Assembly: GCA_016710135.1 (NCBI GenBank)
Contig: JADJLM010000005.1
Span: 124,001 to 188,000, forward strand
Origin: Nitrosomonas sp.
GTDB lineage: Bacteria; Pseudomonadota; Gammaproteobacteria; Burkholderiales; Nitrosomonadaceae
Direction of reading: 5' to 3'
DNA length: 64,000 nucleotides
Within the stretch, counting starts at the first letter, position 1; the number at the start of each line of letters is the position of its first letter. This document shows, piece by piece, positions 49,167 through 59,491 of this stretch. A program made the translations under genes and the position numbers. The notes below the pieces were generated by a model. That model saw only the letters and a program-made list of their open reading frames with translations. It did not search any database and was not told the origin of the DNA.

Positions 49167-51657
49167 ATGAGTAAAAAGCTGATTATCGCTGAGAAGCCTT
49201 CTGTTGCAAACGATATTGCCAAGGTTCTAGGGAACTTTACTAAAGAAGCTGATTATTTCGAGAATGATGAGTTTATCCTATCCTCTGCGGTTGGACATTT
49301 GCTCGAATTAGCAGTACCAGAGGAATATGAAGTCAAACGCGGCAAATGGAGCTTTGATCACTTACCTGTTATACCGCCTCATTTTGATCTAATCCCTTTA
49401 GAAAAAACAGCGACACGCTTAAAAACACTAACCAAACTTATCAAACGAAAAGATGTCGACACGTTAATTAATGCTTGTGACGCGGGCCGAGAAGGGGAAC
49501 TCATATTTCGATATATTGTACGCCATAGTAATATCCAAAAGCCCATCAAGCGCTTATGGCTTCAATCCATGACACCATCCGCCATTAAGGAAGGTTTTAA
49601 TAATCTACTCAACGATAGCGATTTACAACCTCTGGCTGAAGCTGCAGTTAGTCGATCTGAATCCGATTGGTTAGTTGGAATCAATGGCACCCGGGCGATG
49701 ACTGCTTTTAATTCTCAAGAAGGGGGATTTCATAAAACGACAGTCGGCCGTGTTCAAACGCCCACGCTCGCAATCCTAGTTGAGCGAGAAGAAGCAATCA
49801 AAAAATTTGTTCCTAAAAGCTACTGGGAGCTTCATGCTACCTTCAATACAAACAGCCATTCTTATAAAGGCAAATGGTTTGACGAAAAATTTACTAAAAG
49901 TAAGGAGAATGCTGAAGCACGCGCAGAACGTATCTGGGATTTAGCAAAAGCGGAAGCAATCAAACTAAAATGTCTCGGAAAATCAGGCACTGTCAGCGAA
50001 GAAAGCAAACCAGCCAAAGAAACTTGCCCGCTACTTTATGATTTAACTAGCCTGCAAAGAGAAGCCAATAGCCGCTTTGGATTTTCAGCAAAATCAACCC
50101 TCGGACTTGCTCAAGCGCTTTATGAGAAACATAAAGTTTTAACTTATCCCAGAACGGATTCACGCGCACTACCGGAAGATTATCTTGAAACCGTCAAAGA
50201 GACCCTACAGTCTTTAACAACGAGCCCCTATCACGAATTCGCCAGTCAAATTCTTGTTTCTGATTGGGTGAAACCAAATAAGCGCATTTTTAACAACGCT
50301 AAAATTTCAGATCACTTTGCGATCATTCCGACTTCACTCGAGCCAAAAAAACTAAACGAAGCGGAATTGAAGCTCTATGATTTAGTCACCAAGCGTTTTC
50401 TTGCGATTTTTTATCCCTCTGCTGAATATCTCGTTACCACAAGAATCACTCGTGTTGAAAATGAAACCTTCAAGACGGAAGGTAAAATCATGGTTAATCC
50501 AGGATGGCAAATCGTCTATGGCAAATCAAGTCCAAGTCCTAGCGTTGATAGCGATCAAGAAAATTTAACTTTAGCGGCAATTGTCCCTAACGCAACTGTC
50601 AAAACAGAAGAAATCGATACCATTGCCAATCAAACCCGCCCACCCGCAAGATTTAATGAATCAACGCTACTATCGGCCATGGAAGGCGCTGGAAAATTAG
50701 TTGAAGATGAAGAACTCAGAGCTGCAATGAGCTCGAAAGGACTAGGCACACCAGCAACACGAGCTGCAATTATTGAAGGTTTAGTCTCTGAGCATTACTT
50801 GCTGCGTGAAGGAAGAGAATTACTACCCACGGCCAAAGCATTTTCATTGATCACATTATTACGCGGATTAAAAATTCCTGAACTGATCTCACCTGAATTG
50901 ACAGGGGATTGGGAATATAAACTTCGGCAAATTGAGCAAGGTCAACTAAAGCGACAAGACTTTATGAATAAAATCGCCGAGATGACCAAGCATATGGTTG
51001 ATCAAGCAAAGAGTCACCGTGGAGAAACCATTAGCGGTGACTTTGCGGTGCTTAAAACACCGTGCCCCAAATGCGGCGGTATTTTGCATGAAACCTATAA
51101 AAAATTTCAATGCCAGCAATGTGACTTTGCGTTATGGAAAATTTTGGCGGGACGCCAGTTTGAAGTCGACGAAATGGAGACATTGATCTCGCAGCGGGAA
51201 GTAGGTCCTTTACTCGGTTTTAGAAGCAAAATGGGACGTTTATTCAGTGCCAGTATCAAACTCACTGATACATTTGAAATGAAGTTTGAATTTGGCAATG
51301 GCGATGATTTAGAAGTGGAACCAATTGATTTTTCCAATCATCAATCACTGGGAACATGCCCTCAATGCAATCATCACGTCTATGAGCATAGCACCAATTA
51401 TGTCTGTGAGAAGGCAGTTGGCCATAACCCAACCTGCAATTTCAAAGTCGGGAAAGTCATTCTCAATCGTGTGATTGAGCAAGAACAGATAATGAAATTA
51501 CTTGCACATAAAAAACAGATTTATTAACGAATTTCATTTCCAAAAAGGCCGACCTTTCTCTGCCTATCTTGTAGTTAATGCTGATAACAAAATTGGATTT
51601 GAATTCGAGGAAAGAAAACCATCAAAAGTACGAAGCAAGAAAACAAGCAAGAATTGA
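49167..51657 (+). CDS. topB: DNA topoisomerase III, C-terminus frameshifted
   Basis: Type IA topoisomerase. Toprim KLIIAEKPSVANDIAKVLG and NACDAGREGELIFRYI; active-site Tyr in KVLTYPRTDSRALPEDY; a C-terminal zinc-finger pattern (CPKCGGILHETYKKFQCQQC and later CPQCNHHVY). The open frame ends at 51527. The expected family tail (TDLLTNFISKK, then GRPFSAYLVVNADNKIGFEF, stop 51655-51657) is present but needs one A added near 51509-51514 and one near 51541-51546. Both are A runs, so these are probably sequence errors. Follows smg as in related genomes. Confidence 0.92.
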
Positions 51658-51769
51658 ATTTCTCAGAATGAACACCTAACCCTCACACTATTTCTTTAAG
51701 TTATACTTAGCTAGGAAATTCAATCGTAAACAGTTCATTCAATAACGCGACCAAGCGATTTGATTCAAA

Positions 51770-52305
51770 ATGTTCCGTGATCGTAATCATGCAGCAAACC
51801 AATTAGCTAAACAACTCGATCATTATCGTGATTGTCACCCACTCATTTTAGCGATTCCACGCGGTGCCGTCCCAATGGGAAAAACGATTGCTGATATGCT
51901 TTCAGGCGATTTGGACGTAGTCCTTGTCAGGAAGTTACGAGCACCAGGTAACCCCGAGTTTGCTATCGGTTCCTAACGATGCAAGCGCGACGCAAGCAAT
52001 ATACCCCGATTCGTCCGCCATTCGATCCCAAAAACCGGATCGTAATTGTGATCGATGATGGTTTGGCTACAGGATCCACCATGATTGCAGCATTGCATGC
52101 ATTAAAGGCCAAACATCCAAAAAAACTAATCTGTGCTGTACCCGTCGCACCACCCGATACCTTAGAAAAAATAAAACCCTACGCTGACGAAATCGTTTGT
52201 CTCAATTCTCCGCGTGATTTCTATGCGGTTGGTCAGTTTTATCAAGACTTTCCGCAGGTCAGCGATAAAGAGGTCATTCAATCCTTAAAGCTCAGTCGCC
52301 ATTAA
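51770..52305 (+). pseudogene. Phosphoribosyltransferase-family protein with internal deletion
   Basis: The N-terminal part MFRDRNHAANQLAKQLDHY, LILAIPRGAVPMG and VLVRKLRAPGNPEFAIGS ends at a stop (51974-51976). Three bases later the C-terminal part continues with RRKQYTPIRPPFDP and the PRPP loop VIVIDDGLATGSTMIAALHA. Full-length relatives have about 40-45 residues between these pieces, so a segment was lost. Homologues lie beside the same alpha/beta hydrolase in other genomes; the role is unclear. This is a deletion, not a homopolymer slip, so the gene is probably dead. Confidence 0.8.
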
Positions 52306-52307
52306 TC

Positions 52308-52952
52308 TCATGCTGCGGTATCGGTTAAATAATGAGCGAACCAATCTGCAGCCTGATTTGCCACTTGTTCTAAGGTCCCAGGTTCCTCAAACAGATGAGT
52401 TGCTTCCGGTATTAATACCAGCTGCTTTTCACACTGCAATCGTGAATAAGCTTGCTGATTCAATTCGATTACACCATAGTCCGAACCACCCACCAAAAGT
52501 AAAGTTGGTGACATCACTTTTAATAAGGCTTGCTCACCCGCAAGGTCAGGACGTCCTCCTCGTGATACCACGGCTGCAATTTTTCTTCCGAGCTTGGCAG
52601 TCGCTTGTAAAGCTGCAGCAGCACCCGTACTGGCGCCAAAGTACCCGATTTTCAGCTCACTCGTTTTAGTTTCTGCACCAAGCCACGCAGTTGCAGCAAG
52701 CAAACGTTGCGTCAACAAACTGATCTCAAAACGGGTTGCATAATTCTGGTCCTCCTGTCGAGTCAACAGATCAAACAGCAATGTTCCTAACCCACGATCT
52801 CGAATGACTTTTGCCACATAATTATTACGCGGACTAAATCGGCTGCTACCACTCCCATGCGCAAAAACCACGATCCCTCGCGCGCCTAGAGGAATAATTA
52901 ATTCACCCTCTAATCGTGCTGCACCATCGGTAATCGATATCGTCGTCATCAT
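52308..52952 (-). CDS. Alpha/beta hydrolase, dienelactone-hydrolase-like
   Basis: 214 residues. IVVFAHGSGSSRFSPRN (oxyanion region) near residue 28, nucleophile elbow IGYFGASTGAAAAL (Ser near residue 108), acid in LLLVGGSDYGVIELN and His in PEATHLFEEPGTLEQ. Commonly paired with the phosphoribosyltransferase-like gene, which here converges on it (2-bp gap). Natural substrate unknown. Its start overlaps the stop of the radical SAM gene by four bases. Confidence 0.85.
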   Translation of the reverse strand: MMTTISITDGAARLEGELIIPLGARGIVVFAHGSGSSRFSPRNNYVAKVIRDRGLGTLLFDLLTRQEDQNYATRFEISLLTQRLLAATAWLGAETKTSELKIGYFGASTGAAAALQATAKLGRKIAAVVSRGGRPDLAGEQALLKVMSPTLLLVGGSDYGVIELNQQAYSRLQCEKQLVLIPEATHLFEEPGTLEQVANQAADWFAHYLTDTAA

Positions 52953-54040
52953 TGATGTCCTAACAAAACAGGAATGCGCTGCCGACCAAAATGTTCAGCA
53001 GATTTTCCAAAACGCCCAGCAATTGCAGTACCACAATCAGGGCAATGACCATTTGCAGTTAAATGATAGTGTTTAATTTCATACCAATCCCGCTCAATTA
53101 ACACACGACCACACGATGAACAATACGTGGTATCACCCTCAGGCTGATGGACATTTCCCGTATAAACATAGCGAAGCCCCGCTGCCAATGCAATCCGCCT
53201 TGCCTCGATTAATTTACTTACCGGAGTTGCCTCAATATCTCTCATTTTGTAATCTGGGTGAAATGCAGAAAAATGCAAAGGCACTTCGCTGCCTAGCTTA
53301 TTTACTACCCACTCACTTAATGCCTGAAGTTCTTCAGCCGAGTCATTTAATCCGGGGATCAGCAAAGTTGTTATCTCAAGCCATACATTGGTTTCATGCT
53401 TAAGATATTGCAACGTATCAAGCACCGGTTGCAAATGAGATCCTGTTTGCTTCACATAGAAGGATTCAGTAAATGCTTTGAGATCGACATTGGCAGCATC
53501 CATCTTGGCAAAAAAATTAGCTCTGGGTTCAGCGTGGATATAACCTGCTGTAACTGCAACCGTATTGATACCCTGTTCATGGCAAGCATCCGCAACATCC
53601 ATTGCATACTCAGCAAAAATCACTGGATCATTGTAGGTAAATGCGACACTTTTACAACCCAGGCGTTTAGCAGTTAAGGCAATCGTTTCAGGACTAGCTT
53701 GATCAGCTAATTTATCAAAACTGCGCGACTTAGAAATATCCCAATTCTGGCAAAATTTGCAAGCTAAGTTACAACCTGCAGTACCAAACGATAGAACACT
53801 ACTGCCGGGATAAAAATGGTTAAGCGGTTTTTTCTCAATGGGATCGACACAGAAGCCCGATGAACGTCCATAGGTCGTCAGCACCATCCGATCCCCAGCC
53901 CTTCCTCTGACAAAACAAGCACCACGCTGCCCTTCATGCAATTTACAATCACGAGGACATAGATCGCACTGAATACGGCCATCTTGCAATTGATGCCAAT
54001 AGCGCGCTGGATATTGCTCCTCAAGGCTAATTGACTCATC
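52949..54040 (-). CDS. AmmeMemoRadiSam system radical SAM enzyme
   Basis: Radical SAM enzyme of the PflA-like class. The radical SAM Cys motif lies in FGTAGCNLACKFCQNWDISK, and there are Cys pairs near the N-terminus (CDLCPRDC) and a C-terminal zinc-ribbon-like part (TYCSSCGRV, HCPDCGTAIA). I prefer the GTG at 54038-54040 (363 residues), just after the stop of the AMMECR1 gene; an ATG at 54100 would overlap that gene by 53 bp. It forms a three-gene unit with Memo- and AMMECR1-type genes. The reaction of the system is not established. Confidence 0.87.
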   Translation of the reverse strand, partial: DESISLEEQYPARYWHQLQDGRIQCDLCPRDCKLHEGQRGACFVRGRAGDRMVLTTYGRSSGFCVDPIEKKPLNHFYPGSSVLSFGTAGCNLACKFCQNWDISKSRSFDKLADQASPETIALTAKRLGCKSVAFTYNDPVIFAEYAMDVADACHEQGINTVAVTAGYIHAEPRANFFAKMDAANVDLKAFTESFYVKQTGSHLQPVLDTLQYLKHETNVWLEITTLLIPGLNDSAEELQALSEWVVNKLGSEVPLHFSAFHPDYKMRDIEATPVSKLIEARRIALAAGLRYVYTGNVHQPEGDTTYCSSCGRVLIERDWYEIKHYHLTANGHCPDCGTAIAGRFGKSAEHFGRQRIPVLLGHQ

Positions 54041-54047
54041 CACGCCG

Positions 54048-54614
54048 CTAATCCTCCATAACGTCTGTTTCACGCCATTTACTAACGGTATAGCGAGCAA
54101 GCTTTAAATCAGAGGCCCAGAAATCAACCGGTAAGCCTGCTTTGCGTTTTAGCATTGCTAAAAATTGCTGAGGTTGTTTAAGCTCATCCCAGACCTGAGG
54201 TAAGAAAGTACTTCGATAGTGCCTATACTCAAGCACAATCCCATCGATACCAGGTCTCATCAGCTTTATCGCATCAGCTTCATCCCGAGCAGCGATTCTC
54301 TGTGTGGAAGATAAAATTGAAACCTCAATCGCAATAGTTTCAAATTCGTCAGCACGCAACGGTAAAAAACGGGGATCATGTAACGCAGCTGATATCGCGT
54401 TACTTTTAACATCGGCTACTAAAGGCCGATAAGCTTCAAGCGACCCAATACAACCGCGCAATGTTTGATCCTGAGTCAATGTAACAAAACTTGCACTCCA
54501 TGTCTGCAACCAAGATGCTGACTCGTCAACGTGACATGGAAAGTCGAGGTTTAATGCATGTGCGATCGCAGCGCGCCCAACTTTTAATAGTGCACTCCCT
54601 TGATTAGGCATCAT
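54048..54614 (-). CDS. AmmeMemoRadiSam system protein A (AMMECR1 domain)
   Basis: 188 residues. AMMECR1 signature TLRGCIGSLEAYRPLVADVK, followed by AALHDPRFLPLRADEFE and IEVSILSSTQRI, ending in WASDLKLARYTVSKW. The human homologue AMMECR1 is of unknown biochemistry. Overlaps the Memo-type gene by 11 bp, so the three genes are tightly coupled. Confidence 0.9.
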   Translation of the reverse strand: MMPNQGSALLKVGRAAIAHALNLDFPCHVDESASWLQTWSASFVTLTQDQTLRGCIGSLEAYRPLVADVKSNAISAALHDPRFLPLRADEFETIAIEVSILSSTQRIAARDEADAIKLMRPGIDGIVLEYRHYRSTFLPQVWDELKQPQQFLAMLKRKAGLPVDFWASDLKLARYTVSKWRETDVMED

Positions 54615-55419
54615 GATACTTCCTCGCTAAATGTGATTCAGCGAATGCAAAGGCACCATAACCGACCACCTGCTCGCGCGACCCTGCAGTATCGCCGGAA
54701 TTCCGCAAATCCAGCAAATGCGCTATTAGATGATGTTGACGTGCGGCTGCAAGTAAGCCATTGATTGAGGTTGCCCCACAGGCCTGCTCATGATTAACCA
54801 ATGGCCGCAACTGAAGAATTGACAAAGCCGTCTTACTATCCTCATTCTGAGCCGACTCATAAGATAAATAATGAGAAAGATCTGAACTAACTACGATCAG
54901 CGTTTCTTCACCCCCCCAAACACAATTCAGGACTTCTACAACCTCATCGACTGATGCCATCCCAACCACCAGCGGTAATAATTTAAACTCAGCAAGCATT
55001 GTTTGCAAAAAAGGAATCTGTACTTCTAACGCGTGTTCAGTTTGATGTGCTTGGGGACTAACAATGACTTGAGGCAAGGATTTAATACGTGCCACCGCAT
55101 CATGATCAATCTCAACCTGCCCTAAAGGCGTTATAAAGCTATCGACACCCGGTAATGCTAACCCTCGCAAAGCAACTCGGTGCGCTGGTCCCAGCAATAC
55201 AACACGCCGAATCTGTGCTGCTATTGAGTGAAGCGTGCTATAGCCAGCTGCCGCAATCGCACCTGAGTAAATATAGCCTGCGTGAGGAACGATTAAAGCC
55301 TTGGGTATTATTTCTGAGATAGGCGCCAACCTTAAATAGCGGTTAATTTCTTCACTTAATGTGCGACAATCCTCTGGATAAAACAAGCCTGCCACAGCAG
55401 GCAATCGTTTTGTCAACAT
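54604..55419 (-). CDS. AmmeMemoRadiSam system protein B (Memo-like)
   Basis: 271 residues. Memo-family metal or substrate residues: ALIVPHAGYIYSGAIAAAGY (His near residue 48), VVLLGPAHRVALRG, AHQTEHALEVQIPFLQTM (His-x-x-Glu-His-x-x-Glu) and VVSSDLSHYLSYE. Related to extradiol dioxygenases in fold. First gene of the leftward trio. Confidence 0.9.
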   Translation of the reverse strand: MLTKRLPAVAGLFYPEDCRTLSEEINRYLRLAPISEIIPKALIVPHAGYIYSGAIAAAGYSTLHSIAAQIRRVVLLGPAHRVALRGLALPGVDSFITPLGQVEIDHDAVARIKSLPQVIVSPQAHQTEHALEVQIPFLQTMLAEFKLLPLVVGMASVDEVVEVLNCVWGGEETLIVVSSDLSHYLSYESAQNEDSKTALSILQLRPLVNHEQACGATSINGLLAAARQHHLIAHLLDLRNSGDTAGSREQVVGYGAFAFAESHLARKYHDA

Positions 55420-55631
55420 CTAAGACTTCCTTAAATTGAATGATCCTAATATGGGAATATGTCGCGAAAAAACAAGAGCGTAGTAATAGAACATTGGAAG
55501 CGCACAAGCGATTATCACGCGCTTTTATAAGAAGTAATGCCTTCAGTTGCTAGGCTAAACGATTCTAATCAGCCTAGCTTCGCTTTTACTATTAGCAATA
55601 TAGACTGATCGAAGGCGATGCTATCTAAGCT

Positions 55632-57110
55632 TCAAGCACTCGGTAGTTTTTCCAGGAATGTAACTGTCCAAGCCACCCCAAATCCAGTCACATCTGTCCC
55701 GACGGCCCCCAGACCATTCTTATGGTTGCAGGCTGAAAGATCCATATGAAGCCATGGAATATCGTTGACGAAGCGATTCAAAAAACAAGCGGCTAGAATA
55801 TGATCAAAATCACTGTCCAATTTACATTGTTTTGTGTCCGCAATCTTACTTTCTAGCTCCATTTCATAGTCGCTATCCATCGGAAAAACACAAACACGTT
55901 CCCCGCTTAATTTACCGGCCGACAGCGCATGTTCTGCTAAATAATCACGATTTGTAAAAATGCCGCTATAGCGCGACCCCAATGCGGTATACATGCTTCC
56001 TGTCAAGGTTGCAAAATCAATAATCAAGTCAGGTTTGAGCTTTTCGGCTAGCGCTAAAGTATCTGCAAGTACCAGGCGTCCTTCTGCATCGGTATGGATG
56101 ATCTCGATTGTCGTACCATTAACCGCAGTAATTACATCATTTTGTTTGTAGGCACGTGGACTGATATGGTTTTGAGCAATCGCTAACCAACAATCGATAT
56201 TAATCGGTAAATCAGCCCGAGTTGCTGCCAATAGAATGCCTAATGCCACGGCCGAACCATTCATATCTTCATGCATGCCGTGCATATACCGCGCACTTTT
56301 TAAGTTGTGCCCTCCCGTATCAAAACAGATTCCCTTGCCGACTAATGCAATCGTTTTACAATGCTTCTTTGAGTTATAGCGTTGCAAATGCACGATTGCA
56401 GCATCTTCGGTATCGCTACCTTGAGCCACCGCAACAAATGCACCCGCACCCATTTTACGTAAAGTTGCTAAATCATATTCTTGATAGTTCCAATTTTCAT
56501 TGTTGGCTAATTTCTTAATCTGCTCTCGATACGTCCTCGGCATTAATTCATTCGGCGGCAAAACCGTTAATCCTCTCGCTAACAAATTCCCTTCTGCCTG
56601 CGCGCGAAGTAGTATGAAACTATCCGCTTCCTCGTACCCATATAAATAGATCGTATCCAGTGGTTTTCGGTCTGGTTTGTGTTTCCGTACCGGCAAAACA
56701 GCGCCATTCACCCAAGCAACATATACCGACAAGCTGGCCAGTAATTGCTTCTGTTGAGAATTACCATGCACTACCAAGTAAACTGAACTCGGCTCTTCAT
56801 CCAATAATAGTTGTAAGGCTTTTCGAATAACGGTTTGTTGATCAAACATCGGTTGTTCCAAGTCCACCATGACCCAGGCGCACAACGTACCGCTGGTCAA
56901 ATTAGCGCACACTGGCGTTTCACTCAGTCGACCGAATTCCATTTGGCGCCGGGTGAGAAGTGCTTTTAGCGTTTCTTCTCCCAATAAATCGTATTTATTA
57001 GGTAATTTTTCGAGTTTAGGCAATAGCACTAAAATATGAGAAGCTATTACAGATTCGTTAATGGATGTATTATTTTGTATTAGTGTTGCAAGCATCAGAA
57101 TTCCTATCAT
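55632..57110 (-). CDS. Leucyl-aminopeptidase-family (M17) protein
   Basis: 492 residues. Catalytic C-terminal domain with metal-site segments ALVGKGICFDTGGHNLKSA, MHEDMNGSAVALG and IIHTDAEGRLVLADTLALAE. The canonical motif is NTDAEGRL, so Asn is replaced by His here. In the first segment, DTGGHNLK replaces the usual DSGGISLK (Ser-Ile to Thr/His changes), typical of a divergent M17 branch. Probably a cytosolic peptidase. Divergent from thyA. Confidence 0.88.
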   Translation of the reverse strand: MIGILMLATLIQNNTSINESVIASHILVLLPKLEKLPNKYDLLGEETLKALLTRRQMEFGRLSETPVCANLTSGTLCAWVMVDLEQPMFDQQTVIRKALQLLLDEEPSSVYLVVHGNSQQKQLLASLSVYVAWVNGAVLPVRKHKPDRKPLDTIYLYGYEEADSFILLRAQAEGNLLARGLTVLPPNELMPRTYREQIKKLANNENWNYQEYDLATLRKMGAGAFVAVAQGSDTEDAAIVHLQRYNSKKHCKTIALVGKGICFDTGGHNLKSARYMHGMHEDMNGSAVALGILLAATRADLPINIDCWLAIAQNHISPRAYKQNDVITAVNGTTIEIIHTDAEGRLVLADTLALAEKLKPDLIIDFATLTGSMYTALGSRYSGIFTNRDYLAEHALSAGKLSGERVCVFPMDSDYEMELESKIADTKQCKLDSDFDHILAACFLNRFVNDIPWLHMDLSACNHKNGLGAVGTDVTGFGVAWTVTFLEKLPSA

Positions 57111-57180
57111 TAAGTTGTGCGTATTATAGCTTTATAAGGAGCCACCTGGTTTTTTCTTCTCAGAAGCAACCTCATTACCT

Positions 57181-57975
57181 ATGCATCAATATCTCGAATT
57201 AATGCGCTCTATCCTCAAGCAAGGCCATCAAAAATCGGATAGAACTGGAACGGGCACATTGTCCATTTTTGGCTACCAAATGCGACTTGACCTCGCAGCA
57301 GGGTTTCCTTTGGTCACCACGAAAAAATGCCACTTGAAATCCATTATCCATGAGCTCTTGTGGTTTCTACGCGGCGAAACCAATATCCACTATCTGAAGC
57401 AAAATGGCGTTTCAATCTGGGATGAGTGGGCCGATGAACAGGGAAATCTTGGCCCTGTCTATGGCCATCAATGGCGTTCATGGATAGCTGCTGATGGAAG
57501 CACGATTGACCAAATCTCACAAGTGATCGAGCAAATCAAAAAAACGCCGGATTCACGCCGCCTAATCGTGTCCGCCTGGAACGTCGGCGATTTGAATAAA
57601 ATGCGCTTAGCACCTTGCCATGTGCTTTTCCAATTTTATGTTGTCGAAGATAAATTATCTTGCCAACTCTATCAGCGCAGTGCGGATGTTTTTTTAGGTG
57701 TCCCCTTCAATATTGCGTCTTATGCGTTGCTGACGTTAATGATTGCCCAAGTGTGTAACCTAAGGCCTGGTGAGTTTATTCATACCTTTGGCGACGCCCA
57801 CCTTTACCTTAATCATTTGGAACAAGCGCAAGAACAGCTCAAACGTGAACCCAGGAAACTTCCAACCATGCATATCGATCCATCTGTTCATAGTATTTTT
57901 GACTTTGACTATCACCATTTTGAGTTGAGAGACTATGACCCCTATCCTGCGATTAAAGCGCCCGTCGCCGTATGA
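57181..57975 (+). CDS. thyA: Thymidylate synthase
   Basis: 264 residues, the exact length of the E. coli type. N-terminal KSDRTGTGTLSIFGYQMR, catalytic Cys in NKMRLAPCHVLFQFYV, folate/dUMP-binding CQLYQRSADVFLGVPFNIAS. Methylates dUMP to dTMP with methylene-tetrahydrofolate. Overlaps folA by four bases (ATGA), so both are translated together. Confidence 0.97.
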   Translation: MHQYLELMRSILKQGHQKSDRTGTGTLSIFGYQMRLDLAAGFPLVTTKKCHLKSIIHELLWFLRGETNIHYLKQNGVSIWDEWADEQGNLGPVYGHQWRSWIAADGSTIDQISQVIEQIKKTPDSRRLIVSAWNVGDLNKMRLAPCHVLFQFYVVEDKLSCQLYQRSADVFLGVPFNIASYALLTLMIAQVCNLRPGEFIHTFGDAHLYLNHLEQAQEQLKREPRKLPTMHIDPSVHSIFDFDYHHFELRDYDPYPAIKAPVAV

Positions 57976-58472
57976 ATACACCACTGTATCTATTGGCGGC
58001 TGTTGCTAGCAACGGTGTCATTGGCTGTGACAATAAGATGCCATGGCATCTTCCAGAAGATTTGAAGCATTTCAAGCAACTGACACTGGGACATATCGTC
58101 ATCATGGGGCGCAAAACCTATGAATCAATCGGCAAGTCCTTACCAGAGCGCATCAATATAGTCATTACGCGACAACCCATATTTTCGACTCCCAATATTA
58201 TTGTCGTTGCATCTATTGAAGCTGCATTGCAAGCCTGTGCGTCCCATCCTGATAAAAAACGATTTGTGGTTGGTGGATCAGAGATTTACCAGCAAACGCT
58301 TCCTATGAGTCAACGCATCTATCTCACTGAAATTCAAAAAGATTTTGAGGGAAATCGCTACTTCCCTGAATTAGACCGTAATCAGTGGTCTGAGATAGCG
58401 CGTGAAATCCACCATCAAAACACGGCAGATAGACTCGAATACCATTTTGTAATTCTTGATCGAAAAAATTAA
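57972..58472 (+). CDS. folA: Dihydrofolate reductase
   Basis: 166 residues. LLAAVASNGVIGCDNKMPWH and LPEDLKHFKQLTLG, NADPH-binding IVIMGRKTYESIGKSLPER, FVVGGSEIYQQTLP. Regenerates the tetrahydrofolate oxidised by ThyA. Ends 23 bp before the quinone-reductase-like gene. Confidence 0.97.
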   Translation: MNTPLYLLAAVASNGVIGCDNKMPWHLPEDLKHFKQLTLGHIVIMGRKTYESIGKSLPERINIVITRQPIFSTPNIIVVASIEAALQACASHPDKKRFVVGGSEIYQQTLPMSQRIYLTEIQKDFEGNRYFPELDRNQWSEIAREIHHQNTADRLEYHFVILDRKN

Positions 58473-58495
58473 AGTCATTTTGTAGGGGGTCAACG

Positions 58496-59491
58496 ATGAA
58501 AGCAGTATATTTTGACAAAGGAGGTTCACCCGACGTATTACACTATGGTGATATGGCAACCCCAACCGAGTGTAGTGAGAATCACGTACTCGTGCGTATC
58601 AAAGCGAGTGGGATCAACCCTATCGACTGTAAACTCCGTACGGCACCAGAGCGCTTTCCCGTAACCTTTCCAGTCATACCCGGTTGTGATGGTGCGGGCA
58701 TTGTAGAAGCGGTCGGCACCAAGGTATGCAATGTCAAATTAGGCGATGAAGTCTATTTTTCACAACCGGGTTTTAACAGTCGCCAAGGAACCTATGCTGA
58801 ATACACCTTAGTCGACGCCAGCTTGCTCGCGTTAAAGCCGCGTACATTATCCTTTGAACAGGCAGCTGCCGCACCGCTAGTATTTATCACCGCGTGGGAA
58901 GCACTACATAATCGAGCAAGAATCACGCGAGACCAAATCGTCTTGATTCATGCCGGCGCTGGTGGTGTTGGTCATGCTGCGATTCAATTAGCCAAACAGG
59001 CTGGTGCTCGCGTTATCACCACCGTCAGCAATGAGGAAAAGGCAGCTTTTGTAAAACAGCTCGGCGTCGATTTTATTATTAACTACCAAACCCAAGACGT
59101 CATTGCGGAAGTAATGCGTTGTACTGATGGCAATGGCGTAGACATTGCCTTCGATACCGTTGGTCCAGCAGTCCTGCAAAGTTGTTTCCAATGCGTCAAA
59201 CCTTACGGTGATGTCGTCACTATCCTACAAGCTACGGCTGATACCGATTGGAGCGAAGCGCGCAAGCGCAATGTGCGCTTTAGCCATGAACTCATGCTGT
59301 CACCGGTTTTGTTGGAATTAGAACAAGCCAAACAACATCAGGGAAAAATATTAAAGCAATGCGCTGCATTGTTTGATGATGGAAAACTCAGTGTAGCCAT
59401 TGCGCGTACTTTCTCACTCTCAGAAGCTGCAACGGCACAGCATTTTCTGGAGCAAAGCCGTCCTGCTGGTAAGCTGGTTCTTAGAATCTAA
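58496..59491 (+). CDS. Zinc-independent MDR-family oxidoreductase (quinone reductase-like)
   Basis: 331 residues. GroES-like N-terminal domain (ASGINPIDCKLRTAPERFPV, VIPGCDGAGIVEAVG) and a Rossmann domain with LIHAGAGGVGHAAIQLAKQA. The zinc-binding Cys set of true alcohol dehydrogenases is absent, so it belongs with NADPH:quinone oxidoreductases. Substrate unknown. A ggaggt-like sequence inside the first codons is coincidental; the start is ATG 58496 with gggggt upstream. Confidence 0.87.
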   Translation: MKAVYFDKGGSPDVLHYGDMATPTECSENHVLVRIKASGINPIDCKLRTAPERFPVTFPVIPGCDGAGIVEAVGTKVCNVKLGDEVYFSQPGFNSRQGTYAEYTLVDASLLALKPRTLSFEQAAAAPLVFITAWEALHNRARITRDQIVLIHAGAGGVGHAAIQLAKQAGARVITTVSNEEKAAFVKQLGVDFIINYQTQDVIAEVMRCTDGNGVDIAFDTVGPAVLQSCFQCVKPYGDVVTILQATADTDWSEARKRNVRFSHELMLSPVLLELEQAKQHQGKILKQCAALFDDGKLSVAIARTFSLSEAATAQHFLEQSRPAGKLVLRI

